A stretch of 24,749 bases of DNA, taken from Sulfurovum sp. GTDB taxonomy: Bacteria > Campylobacterota > Campylobacteria > Campylobacterales > Sulfurovaceae. Below, piece after piece: positions 16,351-23,328 of this stretch. Numbering within the stretch: the first letter of the stretch is position 1; every line of letters starts with the position of its first letter. The stretch spans positions 1 through 24,749 of the forward strand of contig DQVY01000277.1 in the NCBI GenBank assembly GCA_015661535.1, given 5' to 3'. Below the pieces are notes generated by a model. It had not been told where the DNA came from. It searched no databases and was given only the letters and a program-made list of their open reading frames with translations. The translations under genes were made by a program, and so were the position numbers.

Positions 16351-16351
16351 T
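16343..16351 (+). promoter_or_regulatory. Perfect extended minus-10 promoter over the ligA stop codon
   Basis: TGCTATAAT is an exact extended minus-10 (TGnTATAAT). It contains the ligA stop codon (16348-16350). Transcription would begin near 16358, just ahead of the ribosome site AAAGGA (16372-16377) of the ccdA remnant. It is probably the original toxin-antitoxin promoter and now can feed tlyA, ribF and the hydrolase gene. Confidence 0.55.
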
Positions 16352-16382
16352 TGCACATACTATATATACATAAAGGATATAC

Positions 16383-16499
16383 ATGCCTGCTATCTATAGT
16401 GAGAATGCAATAAAAAGAGCAACGAACGTCACGATAAATTCTGACCTACTTCAAAAAGTAACTTGTAAAAAACCCGTATTTATTAGAGATACAAAATAA
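16383..16499 (+). pseudogene. ccdA: Truncated CcdA-type antitoxin, 38 codons
   Basis: From the ATG at 16383, with a good AAAGGA five bases upstream, the frame reads MPAIYSENAIKRATNVTINS, then DLLQK. This is the DNA-binding N-terminus of CcdA-family antitoxins of the MPAIY-type, a ribbon-helix-helix segment. After SDLLQK the family sequence stops abruptly and 13 unrelated codons (VTCKKPVFIRDTK) lead to TAA. The toxin-neutralising C-terminal half of the antitoxin is gone. Family assignment is from the recalled CcdA pattern and from the toxin remnant directly downstream. Confidence 0.7.
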
Positions 16500-16725
16500 T
16501 TTACATAGTCAGCTACATACTAGGCTTGTAGTACCATTGGTATTGGATGCAAAATCAGTACGCCATATGATGCCGGTTTTTGAAATAGAAGGTCAAACGG
16601 TGGTGATGTATACAATGGATATGACAAGTGTTATGCAAGATATTTTAAGTGTAAAGATAACAAATATAGCTGAACATCGTACTGAGATAGTTGATGCTTT
16701 AGATTTTTTAGTGAATGGATTTTAA
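16462..16725 (+). pseudogene. ccdB: Remnant of a CcdB-type gyrase toxin, N-terminus deleted
   Basis: A frame open from 16462 (after TAA 16459-16461) reads LVKNPYLLEIQNNLHSQL, then HTRLVVPLVLD, MMPVFEIEGQTVVMYTMDMTS, and ends ITNIAEHRTEIVDALDFLVNGF. This covers most of a CcdB toxin (the TRVVVPL strand, the VVHI-G---MMTTDM-like segment and the C-terminal helix) but lacks its start codon and first 20 or so residues. It overlaps the antitoxin frame out of phase, so one internal deletion explains both stumps. The largest frame with a possible start is a 62-codon TTG-initiated one at 16537. The C-terminal helix, where the CcdB gyrase-contact residues lie, is present, but without the N-terminal strand the fold should not form. 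The stop codon overlaps the tlyA ATG (TAATG). Confidence 0.75.
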
Positions 16726-17438
16726 TGAGACTGGACAAATATTTGGTAGATGAAGCTTACTATGAGAGCCGTAACCGTGCGAATGATGCTATAAAAGCAG
16801 GGTTGGTAACGGTGGATGGGAAAAAAGGGAAACCCTCAACGAAGATAGATGAAAATACGCTGGTTGAAGTAGAAAATGCAAAGTTTTATGTAAGCCGTGC
16901 GGCACGTAAATTGGAGAACTTTCTTGCTGAACATGCAGTAGACTTTTTAAATAAAGATGCTTTAGATATTGGTTCCAGTACGGGTGGATTTGCTCAGATC
17001 GTACTTGAAAATGGAGTGAACGCTTTGACTTGTGTGGATGTAGGGAAAGACCAACTCCACATCTCTTTGCGTGAAAATCCTAAAGTGTCTTTACATGAAG
17101 AGACAGATATACGGGTATTTGAAAGTACTGAGGGATTTGCACTTATTACCTGTGATGTCTCTTTTATCTCTATTTTAAAAATTACAGATGATATAGATAG
17201 ATTGGCGAGAGAGGGTACGGAGATCATCATCCTTTACAAACCACAGTTTGAAGTAGGCAAAGATGTGAAACGGGACGCTAAAGGGGTGGTGCAGGACTTA
17301 GATGCCATTGCAAGACGCAAAGAAGGGTTTGAGGCTGAGGCTGTAAAATTAGGATGGGAAGAAAAATACCAGACTAAGTCCAAGGTGATGGGTAAAGAGG
17401 GTAACCAAGAGTATCTTTACCATTTTAAAAAAATGTAG
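16725..17438 (+). CDS. tlyA: TlyA-family rRNA 2'-O-methyltransferase / hemolysin A
   Basis: 237 residues. An S4 RNA-binding domain (1-60, beginning MRLDKYLVDEAYYESRNRA) precedes a FtsJ-like methyltransferase domain with the junction motif YVSRAARKLENFL, the SAM site LDIGSSTGGF (about 80-89), CVDVGKDQL, DVSFISI and YKPQFEVGKD. TlyA methylates 2'-OH of cytidines in 16S and/or 23S rRNA; in Campylobacter and Mycobacterium this affects capreomycin sensitivity, and Helicobacter TlyA has been linked to hemolysis. The start shares its A with the stop of the ccdB remnant. Only a weak GGA lies upstream, so initiation may rely on reinitiation. Order with ligA and ribF is conserved in the phylum. Confidence 0.93.
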   Translation: MRLDKYLVDEAYYESRNRANDAIKAGLVTVDGKKGKPSTKIDENTLVEVENAKFYVSRAARKLENFLAEHAVDFLNKDALDIGSSTGGFAQIVLENGVNALTCVDVGKDQLHISLRENPKVSLHEETDIRVFESTEGFALITCDVSFISILKITDDIDRLAREGTEIIILYKPQFEVGKDVKRDAKGVVQDLDAIARRKEGFEAEAVKLGWEEKYQTKSKVMGKEGNQEYLYHFKKM

Positions 17439-17448
17439 GGTGTAATAA

Positions 17449-18255
17449 TTGAAATTTAATAACACTATTAAATCCATCGCCATTGGCTCTTTTGACGGCA
17501 TACATATAGCCCACAAAACACTCATTGACCAAGTAGATGCTCTTGTGATCATTGAGCGTAACGGTGGGTATTTGACACCTGGATACAAGCGTGCATCATT
17601 TACAGATAAAATGTGTTGTTTTTACCATTTTGATGTGTTGAAACATTTGACACCAGAAACCTTTGTCGAAAGACTTCAAACAGATTTCCCCCAACTAGGG
17701 CGTATAGTCGTAGGGTATGATTTCCGTTTTGGAAAAGACAAAGCCGGAAATGCTCAGGTATTAAAAGCGTTATTTGATCATGAAGTAATCATTGTAGATG
17801 AAGTGAGCATACAAGGTATTCCTGTACATTCAAGGACGATAAAGGCGTATCTGAAAGAGGGGAACATTCAAATGGCAAATGTACTCTTGGGAAGAAAGTA
17901 CCATATTGAAGGTACCGTTGTCAAAGGGCAAGGCTTGGGTAAGAAGGAGTTGGTGCCCACCATTAATTTAAAGATACAATCTTATCAACTTCCACAAGAA
18001 GGGGTATATGCAACGCGTACACAAATTGATGGGTATTGGTTCGATTCTGTAAGTTTTCTGGGGCATCGTGTGACAACAGATGACTCTTTTGCTGTAGAGA
18101 CACATATATTGGATAAAGAGCTGGGTGAAGTAAAGGGGGTCATTAGATTGGCATTTACAGCGCATATTCGAGAAAATCAAAAATTTGACAGTTTAGAGAC
18201 ATTAAAACAACAAATAGAAGCAGATATAGAAAAAGTGAAAGAATGTTTAACATGA
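17449..18255 (+). CDS. ribF: Bifunctional riboflavin kinase / FAD synthetase RibF
   Basis: 268 residues, shorter than the usual 300 or more but typical for Campylobacterota. The N-terminal FAD synthetase half has IAIGSFDGIHIAHKTLI (GH of the usual GxFDGxHxGH is AH) and IVVGYDFRFGKDKAGN, then HSRTIKAYLKEGN. The C-terminal flavokinase half has LLGRKYHIEGTVVKGQGLG and VPTINL, the PTxN metal/ATP motif. It makes FMN and then FAD. The start is TTG at 17449, with AGGG eight bases upstream (17437-17440); the protein begins five residues before the first strand, so no later start fits. The 3' end overlaps the hydrolase gene by 13 bases. Confidence 0.93.
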   Translation: MKFNNTIKSIAIGSFDGIHIAHKTLIDQVDALVIIERNGGYLTPGYKRASFTDKMCCFYHFDVLKHLTPETFVERLQTDFPQLGRIVVGYDFRFGKDKAGNAQVLKALFDHEVIIVDEVSIQGIPVHSRTIKAYLKEGNIQMANVLLGRKYHIEGTVVKGQGLGKKELVPTINLKIQSYQLPQEGVYATRTQIDGYWFDSVSFLGHRVTTDDSFAVETHILDKELGEVKGVIRLAFTAHIRENQKFDSLETLKQQIEADIEKVKECLT

Positions 18256-19028
18256 ACATTAGAAGAATGATCAAATCTATAAGTATTTTGCTCTTAGTAG
18301 GGTACGTTGGTATGGGGGTATTTCTCTATCTCTATCAAAGAGATTTTCTTTACCATCCTACGGCAAATATACCTACACCGTATAAAACATTGACACTGCA
18401 CAATAATGGGGAGTCTATTAATGTTATTGTCCTGAATGAAGGGCATGAGAATGCGATCTTGTATTTTGGAGGAAATGCAGAGTCTATGGCACAAAGCAGC
18501 GACTATATTGCAGGACAATTTCCAAATTTTACTGTGTATTTGATGGACTATAGGGGCTTTGGAGGCAGTACAGGTGTGCCTACAGAAGAGTCTATTTATC
18601 TTGATGCACTGACCTTGTACGATGCAATAAAACCAAAACATACCTTGGTCTCTATAGGTGGCAGAAGTTTAGGTACAGGTGTTGCAACCTATGTGGCAGC
18701 ACATAGAAGTGTTTCAAAACTTGCCCTTATTACCCCTTATGACAGTATTGTGAATGTTGCACAGGAGCGGTATCCCCTCTACCCTGTATCTTTGCTTTTA
18801 AAAGACAGGTATGACTCTCTGAGTAGAATAAAAAATATTACAGCAAAAACCTTTATTGTAATGGCTCAAAATGATCAGGTCATCCCTCTTGAGCGTACAC
18901 AAAAACTCATAGATGCTTTTAGTAAAGAACAGTTGGAAATTGAGATCATTAAAAATAAAGGACATATGGATATCTCTTCTGATGCAAGCTATTATAGGCT
19001 TATGCAGGATTTTATAGGTGAAGGATAA
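18243..19028 (+). CDS. Membrane-anchored alpha/beta hydrolase (Bem46/DUF-type serine hydrolase)
   Basis: 261 residues. One N-terminal membrane anchor (about 10-31) is followed by QRDFLYHPT, a mark of the YfhR/Bem46 group. The alpha/beta-hydrolase core has MDYRGFGGSTG, the nucleophile elbow GRSLG (S142), D211 in AQNDQVIP and H241 in KGHMDIS, a complete Ser-Asp-His triad. The catalytic domain is predicted to face the periplasm. Substrates of this group are mostly unknown; esterase or thioesterase activity is likely. It starts inside ribF (13-base overlap), with another ATG nine bases further on, so the exact start is uncertain. It closes the long plus-strand run. Confidence 0.82.
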   Translation: MFNMNIRRMIKSISILLLVGYVGMGVFLYLYQRDFLYHPTANIPTPYKTLTLHNNGESINVIVLNEGHENAILYFGGNAESMAQSSDYIAGQFPNFTVYLMDYRGFGGSTGVPTEESIYLDALTLYDAIKPKHTLVSIGGRSLGTGVATYVAAHRSVSKLALITPYDSIVNVAQERYPLYPVSLLLKDRYDSLSRIKNITAKTFIVMAQNDQVIPLERTQKLIDAFSKEQLEIEIIKNKGHMDISSDASYYRLMQDFIGEG

Positions 19029-19047
19029 AATACTTTTGAAGTGTAGG

Positions 19048-20889
19048 TTAAATATTGTAAAGTATTGCGGCAGGATCTGTATCGGCAGTGGTTAAGCAGT
19101 ATTGATTGATATCTGTCTGAGAATACTCTATGCAGCTTTTACCATTATTTTTTGCCCTGTACATAGCACTGTCAGCCGCTTTTATGAGTGTTTTTGCATC
19201 TCTGCCGTCATCCGGATAAATAGAAGCCCCGATACTCATGCCGATCGAGATATGATTGTCCTCTATGATATAAGGTTTGTCACTGAGCATATTAATACGT
19301 TGTAAGATATTATTTAGATATTCAAAACTTTCTAACTCTTCTACTAAAATAACAAATTCATCACCACCGAAACGGCAGATCGTATCTTCTTTGCGTAAAA
19401 TGTCTTTGAGGGAGTCTGCCACATTTTTGAGTATTTCATCACCTGCGTGATGTCCAAAAGTATCATTGATAGGTTTAAAATTGTCTAAGTCACAGAAAAT
19501 AAGAGAAATGCATTTTTTGAACCTTGCAGCATGATCAATAGCATGCTCTAGACGGTCGTTGAATAACAGTCTGTTAGAGAGACCAGTAAGGGGATCATGT
19601 GTAGCAAGGTAGGCTTGCTCATGGGCATCTTTACGCTGGTGTGTGACATCTGAAAAAATACCAATGAAGTTCTCTACTTCACCTTGCGTATCTTTAATGG
19701 CATTGATGGTGAGCCACTCTATGTATATCTCACCATTCTTTTTACGGTTTGTGATCTCTCCCTGCCAATAGCCGTTTATGGAGAGTTGATTCCATATTTT
19801 TTGATAAAAATGCAGATCATGCTGACCAGATTTTAGGATCTTAGGGTCTTTCCCAATAACAGAGCTTGATGGGTAACCCGTAATACTGGTGAAAGCATCA
19901 TTGACATGCACAATTTTATTGTCCTTGTCGGTAATAAGCACCCCATCCATAGTATGTTCTGAAACAGCAGAAGACATTTCCAGTGATTTTAATATGTTTC
20001 TGTTGTTGATGGCTGCCCCGATAATAGATGCTGCGGTACCAAGCATTTCAACATTGGAAGACTCAAGTATCTGTTTCTGCTCATCGCCAATACCAAGAAA
20101 TCCCCACCATTTGTTTTGTACAAATATTGGTAAAATGAGGAGAGAATTAATTTTAAAAAGGTCTAAAAGTTTCTTTTTAGATTTGTCATAATCTTCTCTG
20201 CTTCCATTGACCGGCAAGTTTTTTTCCAACTGGTTTTTCCATCGCATAAAATAATGTTTACGGTAGTGGATATGTTTTTTACTTCTTGCTTCAGGGTTAT
20301 CATTAATATACAAAAGCTTTTGTGCGGAAAGTGAATTTTCTTTTTCATCATTTTGATAGATGAAAATAGAGGACATATTCGAAGCGTCTTTTAGGTTTTG
20401 CATCTCTTTCTGCAGTGCTTCTGTCCAGTTTGTTTGCTGTAAGAAGTTATGTGACATTTTATTGATGGCGTTGAGTATATTTTGTTGTCGCTGAATTTCA
20501 CGGTTGCTGCGTCGTCTTTCTACGACTTCAGTATAAAGCTGCTGGATGGTCTTTGAAAAACTTTTAGAAGCGAAGGGTTTGGAAAGAAATTGATTCACAC
20601 CTAATTCTATGGCTTTCAGAAGAATATCACGATTTTCAAAGTCGGTAAAGATGGCGATTTTTACATTTTCATCAATTTTCCGTATCTCCTCTACCATTTC
20701 CAATCCATCCATGCGCGGCATATTGATATCTGAAAGAATGATGTCAGGGGTATATTCTTTGAATCTTGCGAGTCCTTCAATACCGTCTGGCGCAGTGATA
20801 ATCACATCTGCATAAGGATTTAGCATGTGGTTGAGTATAGAAGTAGTGGTCTTGTCGTCATCTACGATAAGTATACTTAATTGTTCCAT
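19048..20889 (-). CDS. Response-regulator diguanylate cyclase (REC-GAF-PAS-GGDEF)
   Basis: 613 residues, no membrane segment. The receiver domain (4-118) is intact: D11, D12, phosphoacceptor D54, T82, K104. A helical linker (118-150) and a GAF-like domain (about 135-300) follow, then a PAS domain (about 303-415) ending in the IGIFSDVTHQRKD segment. The GGDEF domain (425-590) has HDPLTGLSNR, FCDLDNFK and an intact FGGDEF (507-512). R499-x-x-D502, five residues before GGDEF, is a product-inhibition I-site, so the enzyme should make cyclic di-GMP and be feedback-inhibited by it. No EAL domain is present. A 23-residue tail after the GGDEF domain is of unknown use. No cognate kinase is adjacent. 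The receiver begins at residue 4, which fixes the ATG at 20889, but no Shine-Dalgarno precedes it. It is convergent with the hydrolase gene. Confidence 0.92.
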   Translation of the reverse strand: MEQLSILIVDDDKTTTSILNHMLNPYADVIITAPDGIEGLARFKEYTPDIILSDINMPRMDGLEMVEEIRKIDENVKIAIFTDFENRDILLKAIELGVNQFLSKPFASKSFSKTIQQLYTEVVERRRSNREIQRQQNILNAINKMSHNFLQQTNWTEALQKEMQNLKDASNMSSIFIYQNDEKENSLSAQKLLYINDNPEARSKKHIHYRKHYFMRWKNQLEKNLPVNGSREDYDKSKKKLLDLFKINSLLILPIFVQNKWWGFLGIGDEQKQILESSNVEMLGTAASIIGAAINNRNILKSLEMSSAVSEHTMDGVLITDKDNKIVHVNDAFTSITGYPSSSVIGKDPKILKSGQHDLHFYQKIWNQLSINGYWQGEITNRKKNGEIYIEWLTINAIKDTQGEVENFIGIFSDVTHQRKDAHEQAYLATHDPLTGLSNRLLFNDRLEHAIDHAARFKKCISLIFCDLDNFKPINDTFGHHAGDEILKNVADSLKDILRKEDTICRFGGDEFVILVEELESFEYLNNILQRINMLSDKPYIIEDNHISIGMSIGASIYPDDGRDAKTLIKAADSAMYRAKNNGKSCIEYSQTDINQYCLTTADTDPAAILYNI

Positions 20890-20897
20890 TATGATAT

Positions 20898-20903
20898 ATT
20901 ATA
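20898..20903 (-). promoter_or_regulatory. Candidate minus-10 of the GGDEF gene, near-leaderless
   Basis: On the minus strand a perfect TATAAT (20903 to 20898) ends eight bases before the ATG at 20889, placing transcription start within about three bases of the start codon. The bases between contain no Shine-Dalgarno. The region is so AT-rich that a farther promoter (for example TATAAA-like strings around 20918) is possible. Confidence 0.35.
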
Positions 20904-20979
20904 AGATAATATTCTTTTATAAAGATAAATTGATTAATAAAAATAAGAATAACTTCAACCAACTCCAATATTCTTGCAC

Positions 20980-20985
20980 TATAAT
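20980..20985 (+). promoter_or_regulatory. Likely minus-10 of cmoA
   Basis: TATAAT at 20980-20985 predicts a transcription start near 20992. Two in-frame ATG codons at 20984 and 20987 overlap this box and so are unlikely to be used, which favours a start at 20999 or later for cmoA. No convincing minus-35 was found. Confidence 0.45.
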
Positions 20986-20998
20986 GATGGAAATTAAA

Positions 20999-21718
20999 AT
21001 GAGAATGATGATGAAAGATAAAGTATTTGATAAACCTATAGAAAAAAAGTTTGAATTTGACGAGGCTGTTGCTTCTGTGTTTGACGATATGCTAAGCCGT
21101 TCAGTACCTTTTTATGATGAAGTAAGAAATTTGATAATCTCTCTGATACTGGCTGAAGAGAGAGAGGGGATGAAGGTGCTTGATCTGGGTTCTTCTACTG
21201 CGAAGTTTTTATTGGATCTTCACAGTAAAATGACAAGCACTATGAAACTTAAAGGCTTAGACAACTCTCAGGCAATGTTAGACAGAGCAGAGCAAAAATG
21301 TCAGGCATTTGGTGCCAATATAGAACTCGCCTTGGCAGATATGCTGACATACCCCTATGCTGAAGAAGATGTCATTGTGGCAAACTATACGCTACAGTTT
21401 ATCCGTCCTATGCAACGTATGGAACTTATGAAACAACTGTATCAGGGTTTGAATGATGAGGGTATGTTTATTTTTTCTGAAAAAGTGGTTTTTGAAGACA
21501 AAAAATTAGATAAAGACTTGATCGATATTTACTATGCCTATAAGAAAGAACAAGGCTACAGCGACTATGAGATCGCACAAAAGAGGGAAGCTTTGGAAAA
21601 TGTACTCATCCCTTTTACCATAGAAGAAAATATACAAATGTGTAAAGATGCAGGATTTACGAAGATTACAACCGTGTTTCAATGGGCAAATTTTGTAACA
21701 TTTGTGGTAAAGAAATAA
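20999..21718 (+). CDS. cmoA: Carboxy-S-adenosyl-L-methionine synthase CmoA
   Basis: About 239 residues. CmoA converts SAM and prephenate to carboxy-SAM, used by CmoB to make the wobble modification cmo5U34. Family marks are DKPIEKKFEFDEAVASVFDD, MLSRSVPFYDEV, the SAM loop VLDLGSSTAKFLLDL, GLDNSQAMLDRAEQK, VANYTLQFI and FQWANFVTFVV at the C-terminus. The frame is open far upstream, to 20825, but that part overlaps the divergent gene and the predicted promoter. In-frame ATGs lie at 20999, 21005, 21008 and 21011; 20999 has TGGA seven bases upstream, and 21011 gives the usual family start MKDKVF. cmoB is not in the window. In C. jejuni the same gene follows ribF; here two genes intervene. Confidence 0.88.
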   Translation: MRMMMKDKVFDKPIEKKFEFDEAVASVFDDMLSRSVPFYDEVRNLIISLILAEEREGMKVLDLGSSTAKFLLDLHSKMTSTMKLKGLDNSQAMLDRAEQKCQAFGANIELALADMLTYPYAEEDVIVANYTLQFIRPMQRMELMKQLYQGLNDEGMFIFSEKVVFEDKKLDKDLIDIYYAYKKEQGYSDYEIAQKREALENVLIPFTIEENIQMCKDAGFTKITTVFQWANFVTFVVKK

Positions 21719-21719
21719 G

Positions 21720-21750
21720 TTATTCACTTTCTTTTCACAACTGTGAATAG
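21720..21750. promoter_or_regulatory. DnaA-box-like array 1 (three sites)
   Basis: Three nine-base sites begin exactly 11 bases apart: TTATTCACT (21720-21728), CTTTTCACA (21731-21739), and on the opposite strand CTATTCACA (21742-21750). All share the TTCAC core reported for Campylobacterota DnaA boxes. The array begins two bases after the last sense codon of cmoA. The inner part also reads as TTCACA-AC-TGTGAA, a near-palindrome that a repressor dimer could bind instead, and TATTCAC/GTGAATA could form a seven-bp hairpin. Confidence 0.5.
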
Positions 21751-21823
21751 CCAAATATTTTGTTTCCAAAAAGTAACACTTTTTTTGTATGCGCTATAGA
21801 CGGGTTTCATTTTTTAATATGAG

Positions 21824-21853
21824 TTATTCACAACTTATTCACCATGTGAAACT
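21824..21853. promoter_or_regulatory. DnaA-box-like array 2 (three sites, same layout)
   Basis: TTATTCACA (21824-21832) fits the relaxed E. coli DnaA consensus TTWTNCACA exactly. TTATTCACC follows 11 bases on (21835-21843), and the third site is inverted, AGTTTCACA on the minus strand (21845-21853), 10 bases further. Orientation (two forward, one reverse) and spacing repeat array 1, which starts 104 bases upstream. The next 80 bases are extremely AT-rich and could unwind. They also hold the promoter of the DAHP synthase gene. Confidence 0.52.
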
Positions 21854-21913
21854 TTGCGTATTTTTGTACTTTTTCAAGAAATACAAAAAAGTTTAAACTC
21901 TCTTTTAGTTAAA

Positions 21914-21941
21914 TTGTATTTTCATATTTTTTAGCTATAAT
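21914..21941 (+). promoter_or_regulatory. Promoter of the DAHP synthase gene
   Basis: TTGTAT (21914-21919), a 16-base spacer and a perfect TATAAT (21936-21941). The predicted start is near 21948, giving a leader of about 22 bases with AAGGA (21958-21962) seven bases before the ATG. It lies roughly 60 bases downstream of DnaA-box-like array 2. Confidence 0.6.
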
Positions 21942-21969
21942 CATCCAATTTATTTTTAAGGACATACCT

Positions 21970-23316
21970 ATGAGTTGGACACCGAGTAGCTGGAGAGATT
22001 TCCCCATAAAGCAACAACCAACATATCAAGATCAAGCACTTCTTAAAAAAGTAGAAGAAGAGTTAAGTTCATATCCCCCACTTATTTTTGCAGGTGAGGC
22101 CAGAAAACTTAAAGAGAAGCTTGCTGCTGCAGGAAGAGGGGAAGCCTTTTTACTGCAAGGTGGAGATTGTGCTGAAAGTTTTTCTGACTTTAATGCAAAG
22201 AATATTAAAAACCTGTTTAAACTTATGTTGCAGATGAATATGGTGCTTATGTACAGTGCAGGTAAACCAGTGGTAAAAGTAGGGCGTATTGCAGGACAAT
22301 TTGCAAAACCAAGGTCTTCTGATTTTGAAACTGTAGATGGTGTGACACTGCCTTCTTACCGTGGTGATATCATTAATGGCATTGAGTTTACTGAAGCAGC
22401 AAGAATACCAAACCCTGAAAACATGATAAAAGCATACAATCAATCAGCATCAACACTGAACCTTTTACGTGCTTTTGCCAGAGGCGGTTTGGCAGACCTT
22501 AACAAAGTACACCAGTGGAACCTTGATTTCATCAAAGACAATCCACTTGGGAAACGTTATGATGAATTAAGCACAAAAATTGACCATTCTATGAAGTTTA
22601 TGGCGGCTTGCGGGTTGAACTCTGATACCATGCCTCAGCTTCACCAAACCACACTCTATACTTCACATGAGGCATTGCTTTTAAATTATGAAGAGGCATT
22701 GACAAGAGAAGATTCAGAAACAGGTGAATGGTATGACTGTTCCGCACACATGTTATGGATAGGAGACAGAACCAGAGACCTCTCTGAAGCGCATATAGAG
22801 TACTTTAGAGGGATTCAAAACCCTATTGGATGTAAAGTAGGGCCAAGTATGGAAGAAGATGAGCTCATTGCGCTCATTGATGCTTTAAATCCAAAGAACG
22901 AAGAGGGTAGACTTAACCTTATCGTACGTATGGGTGCAAGTAAAATACAAGAGTATTTCCCAAGATTGCTTAAACGTGTCAGAGATGAGGGTAAAAATGT
23001 AGTATGGTCTTGTGACCCAATGCACGGAAATGTTGAAAAATCTTCTACCGGTTTTAAAACCAGAGATTTTGACAATATTCTTTCAGAAGTAGAACAATTC
23101 TTTGCTATTCACAAAGAGATGGGTACCATCGCTGCAGGGATACACTTGGAAATGACAGGAAATGATGTGACTGAATGTACAGGGAGTACTTCTTGTGCTA
23201 TTACAGCTGAAGGACTAGCCAGTCGTTACCATACACAGTGTGACCCAAGACTCAATGCTTCTCAGGCATTGGAATTGGCATTTATGCTTTCAGACACTGC
23301 AACTGAAACGAAATAA
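21970..23316 (+). CDS. Class II 3-deoxy-D-arabino-heptulosonate 7-phosphate (DAHP) synthase
   Basis: 448 residues, the size of plant-type (class II, AroA-II) DAHP synthases, which join phosphoenolpyruvate and erythrose 4-phosphate at the entry to the shikimate pathway. Conserved parts are WTPSSWRDFPIKQQPTY, the metal-site Cys in LLQGGDCAESF, KVGRIAGQFAKPRS, SYRGDIING, FMAACGL, the segment WIGDRTRDLSEAHIEYFRG, NPIGCKVGPSM, SCDPMHGN and GIHLEMTGNDVTEC. It is unrelated in sequence to the E. coli AroF/G/H class I enzymes. A strong promoter and AAGGA site precede it. It ends 12 bases from the convergent sensor kinase gene, with a T-run (23324-23330) between. Confidence 0.97.
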   Translation: MSWTPSSWRDFPIKQQPTYQDQALLKKVEEELSSYPPLIFAGEARKLKEKLAAAGRGEAFLLQGGDCAESFSDFNAKNIKNLFKLMLQMNMVLMYSAGKPVVKVGRIAGQFAKPRSSDFETVDGVTLPSYRGDIINGIEFTEAARIPNPENMIKAYNQSASTLNLLRAFARGGLADLNKVHQWNLDFIKDNPLGKRYDELSTKIDHSMKFMAACGLNSDTMPQLHQTTLYTSHEALLLNYEEALTREDSETGEWYDCSAHMLWIGDRTRDLSEAHIEYFRGIQNPIGCKVGPSMEEDELIALIDALNPKNEEGRLNLIVRMGASKIQEYFPRLLKRVRDEGKNVVWSCDPMHGNVEKSSTGFKTRDFDNILSEVEQFFAIHKEMGTIAAGIHLEMTGNDVTECTGSTSCAITAEGLASRYHTQCDPRLNASQALELAFMLSDTATETK

Positions 23317-23328
23317 TCAAAAGTTTTT

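Noticed and set aside
16537..16725. A separate intact small gene of 62 codons starting at TTG 16537
   Set aside because: The conserved CcdB sequence continues upstream of this codon in the same frame to 16462, so it is better read as part of a truncated toxin gene.
19029..19070. Weak hairpin AATACTTT/AAAGTATT between the hydrolase and GGDEF genes
   Set aside because: Eight AT-rich pairs around a loop of over 20 bases; not convincing as a terminator for either convergent gene.
20825..20998. Extension of cmoA upstream to 20825 (alternative start codon, 58 extra residues)
   Set aside because: It overlaps the start of the divergent GGDEF gene, includes the predicted cmoA promoter, has low-complexity Lys/Asn/Ile content and is not part of the CmoA family.
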